Assembly (NCBI GenBank): GCA_964441505.1
Contig: CAYTUV010000003.1
Location: 114,871 to 178,870 of the forward strand
Length of the DNA: 64,000 bases
Origin: Fen-1258 sp964441505
GTDB taxonomy: Bacteria > Bacteroidota > Ignavibacteria > Ignavibacteriales > Melioribacteraceae
Reading direction: 5' to 3'
Position 1 is the first letter of the stretch; every line of letters begins with the position of its first letter. The notes under the pieces are model-generated. The model was not told the DNA's origin and did not search any database. It saw nothing but the letters and a program-made list of their open reading frames with translations. Below, piece after piece: positions 17,371 to 26,008 of the stretch. Position numbers and translations under genes: made by a program.

Positions 17371-17463
17371 CTTTGTGCTCTTTGCGTATATATTCTTTGT
17401 GTCCTTTGTGGTTTGCTTTTTTCACCGCAAAGATCGCGAAGTATTTTTGCAAAGCACGCAAAG
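17371..17463. repeat. Intergenic palindromic repeat, family B (copy 1)
   Basis: CTTTGTGCTCTTTGCGT on the left and CACGCAAAG on the right; the arms CTTTGCGT (17380) and ACGCAAAG (17456) pair perfectly. Internal CTTTGTG and CGCAAAG words recur in the same family at 20761 and about 57109. An open frame running through it to pdxB is spurious. Confidence 0.7.
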
Positions 17464-17515
17464 GAAAAATAAGATCAAATTGAGTGAAGTGTTTGATTTA
17501 AACGGATTATCAGAG

Positions 17516-18661
17516 ATGGGTAAAAGGATTAAAATAATTGCCGACAACAAAATTCCTTTATTAAAAGGAGTGTTTGAATCCTATGCAGATATTATTTATC
17601 TGCCTCCGTTGGAAATTACGAACAAAAATGTTAAAGATGCCGATGCTCTTCTTATAAGAACCCGCACAAAATGTAATTCCAAATTGTTAAATGGAACCAG
17701 TGTAAGATTCATTGCAACGGCAACTATCGGCTACGATCATATTGACACTTCATACTGCGAATCGAAAAATATTAAATGGATAAATGCGCCGGGTTGCAAT
17801 TCATCTTCTGTAATGCAATATGTTGCTTCAGCACTACTTACAATTGCTGTAAGAAAAAATTTGAATCTGTCTGAGATGACTATTGGAATAGTTGGTGTTG
17901 GAAACGTTGGAAGTAAAGTAGCGCGTTTATTTGAATCACTTGGAATGAAAGTGTTGCTCAATGATCCGCCCCGCGAAAGGAAAGAAGGAAAGGAAAATTT
18001 CGTTTCTCTCGAAGATTTGATAAACAGAAGTAACATTATCACATTCCACGTTCCGCTAATTAAAGAAGGTGTTGATAAAACATTCCACCTTGTAGATGAA
18101 TCATTCTTTGCAAAATTGAATGAGAAAAAAATATTATTTAATACTTCACGCGGAGAAGTGGTCGAATCGAATGCTTTGAAGAATGCTATCAAGAATAAAA
18201 TAATCAGCACCTCTGTAATTGATGTTTGGGAGAATGAACCGAGCATCGACATTGATTTACTCAATATGGTTGATATCGCTACTCCACACATTGCTGGATA
18301 TTCAGCAGACGGCAAAGCCAATGGAACAGCAATCTGCGTTAGAGGATTAAGCTCATTTTTCAACTTGGGTATTAATGACGACTGGTATCCTTCATCAGTT
18401 CCGATTCCAGGCAATCCGAAAGAATTGATATTTGAATGCAAAGGAAAATTAGATCAAGAAATTCTCACAGAAATAATTCTTTCAACATATGATGTCGCCA
18501 AGGATGATGATACGCTACGCAAGTCAGTTGAGACTTTTGAGAAACAAAGAAATGAATATCCTATTCGTAGAGAATTTCCATACTATCAAATCAAATTGCA
18601 AAACGGAAATCAAAAATTGAAAAAGACTCTCAACGAACTTGGTTTTAATGTTGAAGAATAA
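17516..18661 (+). CDS. pdxB: 4-phosphoerythronate dehydrogenase
   Basis: 381 residues from ATG 17516, close to the usual PdxB length. The start KIIADNKIPLLKG, the block ATATIGYDHID and NAPGCNSSSVMQYV are PdxB signatures. The NAD-binding motif is GIVGVGNVGSKVA, and catalytic Arg, Glu and His lie in NTSRGEVVE, DVWENEPSID and TPHIAGYS. A C-terminal dimerisation region (about 285-381) follows. It oxidises 4-phosphoerythronate in the DXP-independent pyridoxal-phosphate route. The open frame extends upstream through repeat sequence to 17375, but those 47 residues are hydrophobic/basic and repeat-derived, so they are rejected. Confidence 0.9.
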   Translation: MGKRIKIIADNKIPLLKGVFESYADIIYLPPLEITNKNVKDADALLIRTRTKCNSKLLNGTSVRFIATATIGYDHIDTSYCESKNIKWINAPGCNSSSVMQYVASALLTIAVRKNLNLSEMTIGIVGVGNVGSKVARLFESLGMKVLLNDPPRERKEGKENFVSLEDLINRSNIITFHVPLIKEGVDKTFHLVDESFFAKLNEKKILFNTSRGEVVESNALKNAIKNKIISTSVIDVWENEPSIDIDLLNMVDIATPHIAGYSADGKANGTAICVRGLSSFFNLGINDDWYPSSVPIPGNPKELIFECKGKLDQEILTEIILSTYDVAKDDDTLRKSVETFEKQRNEYPIRREFPYYQIKLQNGNQKLKKTLNELGFNVEE

Positions 18662-18706
18662 TTCAGGAAAAATTAATTCTATATATAACAGAAGGTACAA
18701 CTGAAA

Positions 18707-20701
18707 ATGCAGACAACCGACATTACGAAACTAGCGTCAAACACAATAAGAATTCTTGCGGCGGAAGGTGTTCAAAAGGCTAATTCCGGTCACCCCGGTA
18801 TGCCGATGGGAATGGCTGATGTAGCCGCAATTCTTTACAGCGAATTTTTATCTCACAACCCGGATGAAACTAAATGGGCAAATAGAGACCGCTTTGTTCT
18901 CTCTGCAGGTCACGGATCAATGCTGCTTTACTCTTTACTTCATGTTAGCGGGTACGCTGTTACGTTGGATGATCTAAAATCATTCCGTCAATGGGGAAGC
19001 AGAACACCGGGACATCCGGAGTATGGCCATTTGCCAGGAGTAGAAACAACAACAGGACCATTAGGACAAGGATTTGCAAACGGTGTTGGAATGGCAATCG
19101 CAGCAAAGATGACTGCCGCAAGATTTAATAGTGATGAGTCTCAAATTCTCGGTAATCATTACATTTATGGAATTGTAAGTGATGGCGATTTGATGGAAGG
19201 AATTTCTCACGAAGCCGCTTCGATTGCGGGCCATCTACAACTTGGTAATATTATTTATTTCTATGATGACAACAACATAACAATAGAAGGCAGTACCGGA
19301 ATAACATTTACGGAAGACACAGCCAAAAGATTTGAAGCTTACGGATGGCAGACTTTGGTGACAGATGCATATGATCATGATGGAATTCGAAAAGCAATTA
19401 AAACTGCTCAAGGTGAAAAAAATAAACCGACTATTATCATCACCAAATCTCACATCGGTTTCGGAAGTCCACACAAAGTGGATACTTCAGAGGTGCATGG
19501 ATCACCTCTCGGTAAAGATGAATTGATCGAGACAAAAAAAAATCTTGGATTTCCAGTCGATAAGGAATTTTATATCCCCGAAGAAGTGAAAGAATTATTC
19601 GCAAATAGAAAAAAATCTTTAATTGCTGAATACAACAATTGGAAAAAAAAATTTGATACATGGAATAAAGAAAATCCCGATAAGGCTGATCTATATGAAA
19701 AATATATGAGCGGTTGGCTTCCGGAAAATTTATTTGATGAGTTGCTGCTTGCTGCCGGAAAAGAAGCCAACGCAACGCGAACTCTTTCAAGTAAAGTAAT
19801 TCAAAAAATTGCTGAATTAGTTCCTAATCTAGTTGGAGGTTCCGCGGATTTATCTCCATCAACAAATACTTATATGAAAGCATTCGCGGCAATAGCTCCT
19901 GGAAAATTTGAGGGGAAAAATTTTCATTTCGGAATACGTGAGCATGCCATGGGTTCAATTCTAAACGGAATCATTCTTTACGGCGGCTTCAGAGCATTTG
20001 GTTCTACTTTTTTAGTCTTCTCGGATTACATGCGTCCGGTTATTAGACTTGCTTCATTAATGAATATTCCTGCGATATATGTTTTCACACACGATAGTAT
20101 TTTTGTTGGTGAAGATGGACCGACTCATCAACCGATTGAACATCTCGCCGTCTTGAGGGCAATTCCCAATGTCACAGTTATTCGTCCGGCCGATGGAATA
20201 GAAACTGCAGCCGCATGGAATTACGCACTTCAAAATAACTCAGGACCTGTTGCGCTGATCTTAACCCGACAGAAAATTGATACAATTGAACACAATGCCG
20301 ATTTCGATATGAAGCAAGCCATGAAGGGCGGTTATGTTGTATCAAAAGAAAAGGGAAGCAAGCTAGATTTAGTGATAGCGGCAAGCGGTTCTGAAGTTCC
20401 GGTTGCAATTGCGGCTCAGAAAAGATTGCAGGAAAATTTTTCTGTAAGAGTAGTTTCAATTCCATCAAAAGAAATATTTGAAAAACAAAGTGTAGAGTAT
20501 AGAAATGACGTCGTACCGGTGGGCATTCCTGTTGCAATTGTCGAAGCCGCATCTATGACTGGTTGGGGAGATCTGTTCAGAAGCAAATTCTTACCGATAG
20601 GAATGAATGGATTTGGTGCTTCCGCCCCTGCTCAGATTCTTGCTGAAAAATTTGGATTTACCGGTGAACAAGTAGCTGCTAAAATAAAAGCCTGGCTTTA
20701 A
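18707..20701 (+). CDS. tkt: Transketolase
   Basis: 664 residues, full length. Motifs in order: NSGHPGMPMGMAD (about 27-39), the TPP-binding GDGxx-type stretch SDGDLMEGISHEA, the phosphate site GSPHK-DTSEVHGSPLG, ADLSPSTNTYM, FGIREHAMG and TTHxP-like EDGPTHQPIEHL. It transfers two-carbon units in the pentose-phosphate/Calvin-type interconversions. It lies 45 nt after pdxB; transketolase and PdxB both use or supply erythrose 4-phosphate chemistry, so co-expression is sensible though not proven. Confidence 0.97.
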   Translation: MQTTDITKLASNTIRILAAEGVQKANSGHPGMPMGMADVAAILYSEFLSHNPDETKWANRDRFVLSAGHGSMLLYSLLHVSGYAVTLDDLKSFRQWGSRTPGHPEYGHLPGVETTTGPLGQGFANGVGMAIAAKMTAARFNSDESQILGNHYIYGIVSDGDLMEGISHEAASIAGHLQLGNIIYFYDDNNITIEGSTGITFTEDTAKRFEAYGWQTLVTDAYDHDGIRKAIKTAQGEKNKPTIIITKSHIGFGSPHKVDTSEVHGSPLGKDELIETKKNLGFPVDKEFYIPEEVKELFANRKKSLIAEYNNWKKKFDTWNKENPDKADLYEKYMSGWLPENLFDELLLAAGKEANATRTLSSKVIQKIAELVPNLVGGSADLSPSTNTYMKAFAAIAPGKFEGKNFHFGIREHAMGSILNGIILYGGFRAFGSTFLVFSDYMRPVIRLASLMNIPAIYVFTHDSIFVGEDGPTHQPIEHLAVLRAIPNVTVIRPADGIETAAAWNYALQNNSGPVALILTRQKIDTIEHNADFDMKQAMKGGYVVSKEKGSKLDLVIAASGSEVPVAIAAQKRLQENFSVRVVSIPSKEIFEKQSVEYRNDVVPVGIPVAIVEAASMTGWGDLFRSKFLPIGMNGFGASAPAQILAEKFGFTGEQVAAKIKAWL

Positions 20702-20760
20702 AAACGAATTTTTAATTGTAGAATACTCCGGCAAAACAACTTTAGCAAGAATCTTGGTGA

Positions 20761-20824
20761 TTCTTTGTGCTCTTTGTGTCTTGGTGGTAAAGTTAATACC
20801 ACAAAGACTCGAAGTCACAAAGAA
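20761..20824. repeat. Intergenic palindromic repeat, family B (copy 2)
   Basis: TTCTTTGTG (20761-20769) pairs with CACAAAGAA (20816-20824), and GTGGT/ACCAC pair inside. It lies between the convergent ends of tkt and the class IV aminotransferase gene and may fold as a terminator-like hairpin for both. Confidence 0.75.
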
Positions 20825-20837
20825 AGACAGGGAAATA

Positions 20838-21674
20838 TTATTGATGCAGTTTTAGATAGTCGTTCTGAAGTAATCGGCATATTGGTCCGGGTAAACCATC
20901 GTTGATTTTTGTTCCGTCTATTTCGATAACCGGGGTTATCTCTGTAGTTGTTCCCAGCAACATGATCTCACCAATATCCTTCAATTCGGTTAATAAGATA
21001 TTTCTTTCAGCAAATTTAATCCTCAATTGCCCACATAGTCCCAGTACTATTTTACGTGTTACTCCTGCAAGAATAAAGTTACTTAACGGCGGGGTTATTA
21101 ATTCATTATTTGATACAAAACAAACATTTGTATGCGCACCTTCGGTAATCAATCCGTCTCTGTGATAAATTATTTCCGAAAAACCTTTTTCAGATGCTCT
21201 GCGACTTGATAAAACACTTGGGATTAGAGATGTAGACTTAATATCGCAACGTAACCATCTTATATCTTTCTCTAATCCTGTTTTCACACCGTGTATCATC
21301 TCATCTTTCTTTATCGGAAATTTATAAACAGAGATAAAAAATGTCGGTGCCAGTTTTTCATTGAAAGAATGTTTACGCGGAAACTGGAATCCTCGTGTAA
21401 CCTGCATGTATGCGATGGATGGTTCGTCAATAAGATTATTCCTGTGGATTAAATCATTAAGCACAGTTTCGATATTCGCAAGAGGTGGTAGAGGAATTTG
21501 CAGTTCCAATAAACTATGTTTCAAACGATCTATGTGTGCCTTCAATTCGAAAAACTTTTTTGGGTAATACCGTATTACTTCATATACGCCATCAGAGAGT
21601 TGAAAACCACGGTCGAATGGGGAAATCGATACCTCTTCCTGCTTTAGAATTTTACCATTAAAGACTTTTGTCAT
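20838..21674 (-). CDS. Class IV aminotransferase (D-alanine aminotransferase-like)
   Basis: 278 residues of the fold-type IV PLP family. SPFDRGFQLSDGVYEVI near the N terminus, PLP-binding K146 in CDIKSTSLIPSVL, E178 in ITEGAHTNV and the phosphate-binding LLGTTTEITPV near residue 240. The CDIKS block and length fit D-amino-acid aminotransferase more than branched-chain aminotransferase. It would exchange amino groups between D-alanine, D-glutamate and their keto acids, supplying the cell wall; aminodeoxychorismate lyase is a less likely alternative. It is a single gene convergent with tkt. Confidence 0.82.
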   Translation of the reverse strand: MTKVFNGKILKQEEVSISPFDRGFQLSDGVYEVIRYYPKKFFELKAHIDRLKHSLLELQIPLPPLANIETVLNDLIHRNNLIDEPSIAYMQVTRGFQFPRKHSFNEKLAPTFFISVYKFPIKKDEMIHGVKTGLEKDIRWLRCDIKSTSLIPSVLSSRRASEKGFSEIIYHRDGLITEGAHTNVCFVSNNELITPPLSNFILAGVTRKIVLGLCGQLRIKFAERNILLTELKDIGEIMLLGTTTEITPVIEIDGTKINDGLPGPICRLLQNDYLKLHQ

Positions 21675-21729
21675 CGCGATTTCGATTCTGAGCGAAGGCG
21701 AAGAGTTGGGAGAAGCGATCTAATTAAAA

Positions 21730-21838
21730 GAATAGAGATTGCTTCGTCTCCGGCTAAAGCCAGACTCTCGCAAAGACAATTCATCCTTCGTTTGTCCTTC
21801 AAGGTTTACAGGGCGAAGAGTATAAACCTTGACGACGG
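21730..21838. repeat. Intergenic palindromes with family C repeat (copy 1)
   Basis: Several hairpins are packed here: CCGGCT-AA-AGCCAG near 21750, and AAGGTTTA (21801-21808) with TAAACCTT (21823-21830). The stretch 21786-21815 starts CTTCGTTTG and continues CTTCAAGGTTT; the same two words at the same spacing occur at 22641, on the other side of the DUF4160/DUF2442 genes. Confidence 0.65.
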
Positions 21839-21862
21839 GGCAATTAAATTTTATATTTACAT

Positions 21863-22105
21863 GTGCCTACAATTTTAAGAACAGATGGATATCGTTTTTT
21901 CTTCTTCAGTCGTGAAGGAAATGAGCCGATGCATATTCACATTGAACAAGCTGACCGATATGCAAAGTTTTGGCTCAACCCGATTCAATTGGCAGAATCG
22001 GACGGTTTTAGAAGTAGTGAAATTTCAGAACTAAGAAAATTGGTTCAGGAAAATAAAAAATTGTTTGAGGAGAAGTGGAATGAATACTTTAGCAGTAAAA
22101 GTTGA
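21863..22105 (+). CDS. DUF4160-family small protein
   Basis: 80 residues from a GTG start at 21863, chosen because the family begins MPTxLR...GYRFFF(Y/F)S. The core EPMHIHIEQADRYAKFWL is the DUF4160 signature. Genes of this family are commonly paired with a DUF2442 gene, as here, and the pair has been suspected to be a toxin-antitoxin-like unit; the function is not settled. It overlaps the DUF2442 gene by 26 nt. Confidence 0.85.
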   Translation: MPTILRTDGYRFFFFSREGNEPMHIHIEQADRYAKFWLNPIQLAESDGFRSSEISELRKLVQENKKLFEEKWNEYFSSKS

Positions 22106-22322
22106 ACCGAGAATAATTGATTTATCTTTTTCGCCCGATTCTCTACGGGTTGTATTAGCAGATGGACGGGAAGTCTTGGCTCCTTTAGAATGGTTTCCCC
22201 GTTTACGTGATGCAACAGATTTGCAAAGAAATAACTGGCGTCTTATTGGAAGAGGTATCGGCGTTCATTGGGAAGATATTGATGAAGATATTTCAGTTAA
22301 TAGCTTGCTTACTACCACCTAA
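22080..22322 (+). CDS. DUF2442-family small protein
   Basis: 80 residues from ATG 22080, with GAGGAG about 8 nt upstream lying inside the DUF4160 gene. LSFSPDSLRVVLADGREVLAPLEWFPRLRDA is the DUF2442 pattern, followed by GRGIGVHWEDIDEDISVNSLL. The family is thought to include DNA-binding partner proteins of DUF4160; direct evidence is lacking. It ends 1 nt from the convergent antitoxin-like gene. Confidence 0.88.
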   Translation: MNTLAVKVEPRIIDLSFSPDSLRVVLADGREVLAPLEWFPRLRDATDLQRNNWRLIGRGIGVHWEDIDEDISVNSLLTTT

Positions 22323-22323
22323 G

Positions 22324-22560
22324 TTAATGGGCTAATTTATTATCATAAACCGAATCGTTCTCGCTATAACCCGCAAGAAATTCTTTAACAGTTAAATTGG
22401 CCCAGTTCTTTTCTTCATTATATTGCCCCACCACATTTATAGATTTTTGTTCGTCTGCATTCGATAGGATTATTACCTCTACCTCATCCCCGAAATTACT
22501 AGGGACTTCCACAATAACTTTATTATCTACAACATTTTTTCTTTGGCGTATTGCAAGCAT
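22324..22560 (-). CDS. Small antitoxin-like protein
   Basis: 78 residues. The N half VVDNKVIVEVPSNFGDEVEVIIL resembles the small beta-rich dimerising part of solitary antitoxin-type proteins, and the C half ends FLAGYSENDSVYDNKLAH, a tail seen on such proteins next to PIN or RelE toxins. No toxin gene is adjacent on this strand, so it is orphan or a remnant. It faces the DUF2442 gene with a 1-nt gap. Confidence 0.6.
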   Translation of the reverse strand: MLAIRQRKNVVDNKVIVEVPSNFGDEVEVIILSNADEQKSINVVGQYNEEKNWANLTVKEFLAGYSENDSVYDNKLAH

Positions 22561-22640
22561 TATCCTCTTCCTTTTACTTATTTCCTATTTGAATTTAGCT
22601 GATTATTAAATAAAAGCCAAGAGTTGATAACCTTTAAGGT

Positions 22641-22670
22641 CTTCGTTTGATCTTCAAGGTTTGCCGGGGC
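22641..22670. repeat. Family C repeat (copy 2)
   Basis: CTTCGTTTG then two differing bases then CTTCAAGGTTT, followed by a G-rich GCCGGGG. About 24 of 28 positions match the copy at 21786. The copies bracket the three small genes at 21863-22560. Confidence 0.6.
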
Positions 22671-22683
22671 AAAACATTTTACC

Positions 22684-22759
22684 GTAGGGATCGGTTTTCA
22701 ACCGATCCATGGATTGACCAAAATCAGGGTTTACAAAATGGTCACAGACCGTTCCCTAC
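22684..22759. repeat. Intergenic palindrome, family D
   Basis: GTAGGGATCGGT (22684-22695) pairs with ACCGTTCCCTAC (22748-22759) with one mismatch. Two local hairpins sit inside: GGATCGGTT/AACCGATCC (22688-22708) and GGTC-ACA-GACC (22740-22750). The rest of the 22561-22790 gap has no recognised coding sequence. Confidence 0.75.
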
Positions 22760-22790
22760 ATATTAATTGTCGTAATCGGTTTGCCGGAAC

Positions 22791-22952
22791 CTACTGATTC
22801 AAGTTTATCTTCTTCAGTGCCAATCCAACAGCTGTTTCAACCGAATATCTTTCGTCCAGATATTTTTCTGCGAAGCGGAGAAATATTTTCCGATACTTCC
22901 TTGGAATAAATACTCCATAGAACGCCCGCGCAATTTCTAAAAGTTTGTTCAT
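22791..22952 (-). CDS. Possible 53-residue basic protein
   Basis: An ATG at 22952 opens a 53-codon frame ending in TAG. The product is helical and amphipathic, with FIPRKYRKIFLRFAEKYL and VETAVGLALKKINLNQ. The ribosome site is weak (TTGAG). It resembles no family I recognise; it could be a small gene or the decayed end of a larger one. It is divergent from the class V aminotransferase gene at 23036. Confidence 0.35.
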   Translation of the reverse strand: MNKLLEIARAFYGVFIPRKYRKIFLRFAEKYLDERYSVETAVGLALKKINLNQ

Positions 22953-23035
22953 CTCAATTCCAATTAATTCTAATATTATTATCGGAAAGTTTCTCTAATT
23001 TTCTAGTGCTCAACATCAAACTAAATGGAATAAAT

Positions 23036-24163
23036 ATGAATCTTCTAGATGTCCGGAATTTATTTCCTCATCTTCAAACCGATCAGATCTATTTTAATCA
23101 TGCTGCAATCGGACCATGGTCATCTTTAGTGCTGAATCGGATAAATGAATACGCACTGCAGCGCAGTGGTGCTAAGATTGAAAATTATCAGGCATTTTTG
23201 AAATTAAATTGCAGAGCGAAAATAAATTTGGGAAAGCTTTTAGGTACAACACCGGATCGTCTTGCATGGGTTGATAATGTATCCAACGGGTTGAACATTT
23301 TAGCTCAAGGATTGAATTGGACAGCAGGCGACAGGATTATTTTAAATGATATTGAATTTCCATCCAACATATATCCCTTTCTAAATTTGCAAAGGCAAGG
23401 TGTAGAAATCGATATTATAAAGTCCCGCAATGGAATAGTTGATCTTGAAGATATCCAAAAAGTGATCACTCCTAATACAAAACTTGTCTCAATAAGTCTG
23501 GTTCAATTTCTTTCAGGTTACAGAGCTGATGTTGATTCGATAGGTGAATTATGCAAACAGCACGGAATCATCTTTTGCGTCGATGCGATTCAAGGTGTAG
23601 GTGTTGTGCAAATCGACGTCGGCAAATCCAAAATTGATTTTCTTTCCGGCGGGACACAGAAATGGTTAATGAGCAGCCAAGGGCTGTCATATATCTTTGT
23701 TACTGAAGAATTGCAAAACCGGATTAATCAAAAAAATGTCGGCTGGACTTCAGTTGAAAATGCTTGGAATCTCCTTGATTACGATCTCACACTAAAATCA
23801 AGCGCAGATCGCTTTCAGAATGGAACTGTAAATGCTCTTGGTATTGCCATATTTGATTCAATGCTAGAATTCTTTCTGGAATTTGGTCTGGAAAATATTG
23901 AGAAAAGGATTCTGGAGAACACAAAATATTTTATCGAAGAACTTGTAAAGGTTGGTCTTCAGCCAATTCTAAAAGATGTGAATGAAAAAAAACGCGCTGG
24001 TATTGTAACATTCAAACATGAGAGAGCAAAAGAAATTTTTGATGAACTTGAGAAGAGAAAAATCTATGGCGCCGTTCGTGAAGGAATGATACGTTTTTCA
24101 CCGCATTTTTATAACACGAAAGAAGAGGTTGTAAAGCATTTGGAAGTTATTATTGAGGGGTAG
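23036..24163 (+). CDS. Class V aminotransferase (cysteine-desulfurase-like)
   Basis: 375 residues from ATG 23036 (GGA about 6 nt upstream); an upstream GTG at 23006 is less likely. Fold-type I PLP enzyme with YFNHAAIGPWS near the N terminus, VDAIQGVGVVQIDV, and the PLP lysine in LSGGTQKWLMSSQG. Members carry out desulfuration, deamination or epimerisation; the lack of neighbouring Fe-S assembly genes argues against a housekeeping IscS/SufS. The C-terminal EERKIYGAVREGMIRFSPHF-type stretch (KRKIYGAVREG here) is typical of this subgroup. Isolated gene between repeats. Confidence 0.82.
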   Translation: MNLLDVRNLFPHLQTDQIYFNHAAIGPWSSLVLNRINEYALQRSGAKIENYQAFLKLNCRAKINLGKLLGTTPDRLAWVDNVSNGLNILAQGLNWTAGDRIILNDIEFPSNIYPFLNLQRQGVEIDIIKSRNGIVDLEDIQKVITPNTKLVSISLVQFLSGYRADVDSIGELCKQHGIIFCVDAIQGVGVVQIDVGKSKIDFLSGGTQKWLMSSQGLSYIFVTEELQNRINQKNVGWTSVENAWNLLDYDLTLKSSADRFQNGTVNALGIAIFDSMLEFFLEFGLENIEKRILENTKYFIEELVKVGLQPILKDVNEKKRAGIVTFKHERAKEIFDELEKRKIYGAVREGMIRFSPHFYNTKEEVVKHLEVIIEG

Positions 24164-24172
24164 ATAAAAAAC

Positions 24173-24230
24173 TAGGGAGAAGAGCCAAACCCAGGTTGGG
24201 GGGAGACCTAAGCTCAGCCGCAACTCCCTA
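24173..24230. repeat. Inverted repeat between convergent genes
   Basis: TAGGGAG (24173-24179) pairs with CTCCCTA (24224-24230), with further AACC/GGTT pairing inside. It lies between the convergent class V aminotransferase and the 72-residue protein gene. It may terminate transcription, but no T-run follows closely. Confidence 0.4.
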
Positions 24231-24234
24231 AACT

Positions 24235-24453
24235 TTATTGCTCGGGATTGTAGCTTAATTCGATTTTAACGTGAAAATCAGCACCGGAAAACATTGTATA
24301 TTTTACTTCTCCGATGGTGCATTTATAATCTTCACCAACAATATCACTAACAGCTTTTGAAATGACGTTTTCCAAAGAACCAACACTTACTGCTTTGAGT
24401 TTGTTCTTCAAAAGCTTATCAACATCAATCGTTTTTTCCTGTCCGCTCGACAT
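24235..24453 (-). CDS. Conserved-looking small protein of unknown function
   Basis: 72 residues with a GGAAAAGAAAG ribosome site ahead of the ATG. Predicted helix first (VDKLLKNKLKAVSVGSLENVISKA), then beta strands ending FHVKIELSYN. No family recognised. It follows the phosphohexomutase gene by 61 nt on the same strand and may share its transcript. No signal peptide or membrane segment. Confidence 0.65.
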   Translation of the reverse strand: MSSGQEKTIDVDKLLKNKLKAVSVGSLENVISKAVSDIVGEDYKCTIGEVKYTMFSGADFHVKIELSYNPEQ

Positions 24454-24514
24454 CTTTCTTTTCCTTTTTGGCCTTTAGACGCCAAGTCATTTCAAAAGTT
24501 CACTACTAATATAA

Positions 24515-25861
24515 CTATCCCCGAATAAAATTCAATAGCTCTTCTGTTTTTTTCTTCATTAAAATTTCATTTTTTTTCGATTCAACATTTAACCGTAAAA
24601 GGGGCTCTGTATTACTCATTCTAACATTAAATCGCCAATCCGGGTATTCGATACTTACTCCGTCTAATTCATTTAAAATTCCATCCGAGTATTTTTCCTT
24701 CAGAGCTTTAATTCTGACGGCCGGTTCCGGAACCGTTGAATTAATCTCACCGGAACACGGATAAGTTCTAATCATTTCACCCACCAGGTCAGAAAGTTTT
24801 GACTTTTCATCCGACATTAATTGAAGAATAAGAACAAATGGAATAAGTCCGCTATCTGAATAGAAATTATCGCGGAAGTAATGATGAGCCGACATCTCTC
24901 CGCCATAAATAGAGTTAACTTCTCTCATTTTTTGCTTTATGAAAGCATGACCACTCTGGGAAACGACAGCTTCACCGCCTGCTTTTTTTACAACATCAAC
25001 TGTATTCCAAACCAGTCGCGGATCGTGTACAATTTTTTCTCCCGGATTCAATTTCAAGATCGATTTAGCAAGCAATGCAACGATGTAATATCCCTCGATA
25101 AAACTTCCTTCTTCATCAAAGAAAAAACACCTGTCGTAATCGCCATCCCACGCCACACCTAGATCTGCATTGTTCGCTTTGATTGCGTCAATTGTCGGCT
25201 GACGGTTTTCAGGTAACAACGGATTCGGCACCCCGTTCGGGAAATCTGAATCCGGTTCAGGAAAAATCTTAATCATCTGGACTGGTAGGAATTTTTCCAG
25301 TGCATCAAGCGCAGGACCAACACAGCCGTTACCGCAATTAACAACAACTTTATAAGGCTGAATTCTATTTGCGTCAAAGAATTGTGTAACCTTTGAGATG
25401 AATTCATGCATAATATCTTTCTTGATTACTTTTCCTTTAACAGGGGCAATTTCACCAAGGTCATTATTCAAAATCATCTTTTCTATAACATCTAATCCGG
25501 AATCATAACCCATTGGCACCGAACCCTTTTTAACAAACTTGAACCCATTGTATTCCGGAGGATTATGGCTTGCAGTGATCATTACTCCGCCGTCAGCATC
25601 GAGAAATGGTGTGCCAAAATAGATCATTTCCGTACCGCAAAGTTCAAGATCAAATACATCACAGCCTGCATCGGTTAATCCTGATGTAAGCGCATATGAA
25701 AGATCAGGTGAAGATTTGCGCACATCGCGGCCAATTACAATCGATTTTGCATTCAAATATTTTACTAAAGTCCTGCCAATTTTATAGGCCAAGTCAACAT
25801 TCAGATCACCAGGCACCTTGCCTCTGATATCATATGCTTTGAAGGAAGGAATTTTTTCCAT
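24515..25861 (-). CDS. Phosphomannomutase/phosphoglucomutase
   Basis: 448 residues, alpha-D-phosphohexomutase family. AYDIRGKVPGDL at the N terminus, active-site phosphoserine S98 in TASHNPPEYNG, metal-binding DGDYDR near 235, sugar-binding GGEMSAHHY near 325 and the C-terminal phosphate site RMSNTEPLLR. It interconverts hexose 6- and 1-phosphates and supplies nucleotide-sugar synthesis for envelope glycans. CCGGAGAAATAA precedes the ATG. The wide glycan-gene content of the window fits this supply role. Confidence 0.93.
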   Translation of the reverse strand: MEKIPSFKAYDIRGKVPGDLNVDLAYKIGRTLVKYLNAKSIVIGRDVRKSSPDLSYALTSGLTDAGCDVFDLELCGTEMIYFGTPFLDADGGVMITASHNPPEYNGFKFVKKGSVPMGYDSGLDVIEKMILNNDLGEIAPVKGKVIKKDIMHEFISKVTQFFDANRIQPYKVVVNCGNGCVGPALDALEKFLPVQMIKIFPEPDSDFPNGVPNPLLPENRQPTIDAIKANNADLGVAWDGDYDRCFFFDEEGSFIEGYYIVALLAKSILKLNPGEKIVHDPRLVWNTVDVVKKAGGEAVVSQSGHAFIKQKMREVNSIYGGEMSAHHYFRDNFYSDSGLIPFVLILQLMSDEKSKLSDLVGEMIRTYPCSGEINSTVPEPAVRIKALKEKYSDGILNELDGVSIEYPDWRFNVRMSNTEPLLRLNVESKKNEILMKKKTEELLNFIRG

Positions 25862-26008
25862 TTATTTCTCCGGATTATTCGTTCTCTATTTACGGCAGTC
25901 AATTTAAGCAAATCAGAATAAATTTATATCGGCAGCGGATAAATTTTTGCATAGAAATGAATTCATCTCACGATTATATTTCGATCGCTTTTCTAAGAGG
26001 AGGTAAAT

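Noticed and set aside
17375..17515. Upstream extension of the pdxB frame
   Set aside because: The extra residues are read from family B repeat DNA and have no ribosome site; the PdxB start KIIADNK begins at 17516.
17737..18441. A 234-codon antisense frame within pdxB
   Set aside because: It is opposite a well-supported enzyme gene and its product has no recognisable domain.
21863..22560. Calling the DUF4160/DUF2442/antitoxin-like group a proven toxin-antitoxin system
   Set aside because: Only gene arrangement supports it; no known toxin fold is recognised.
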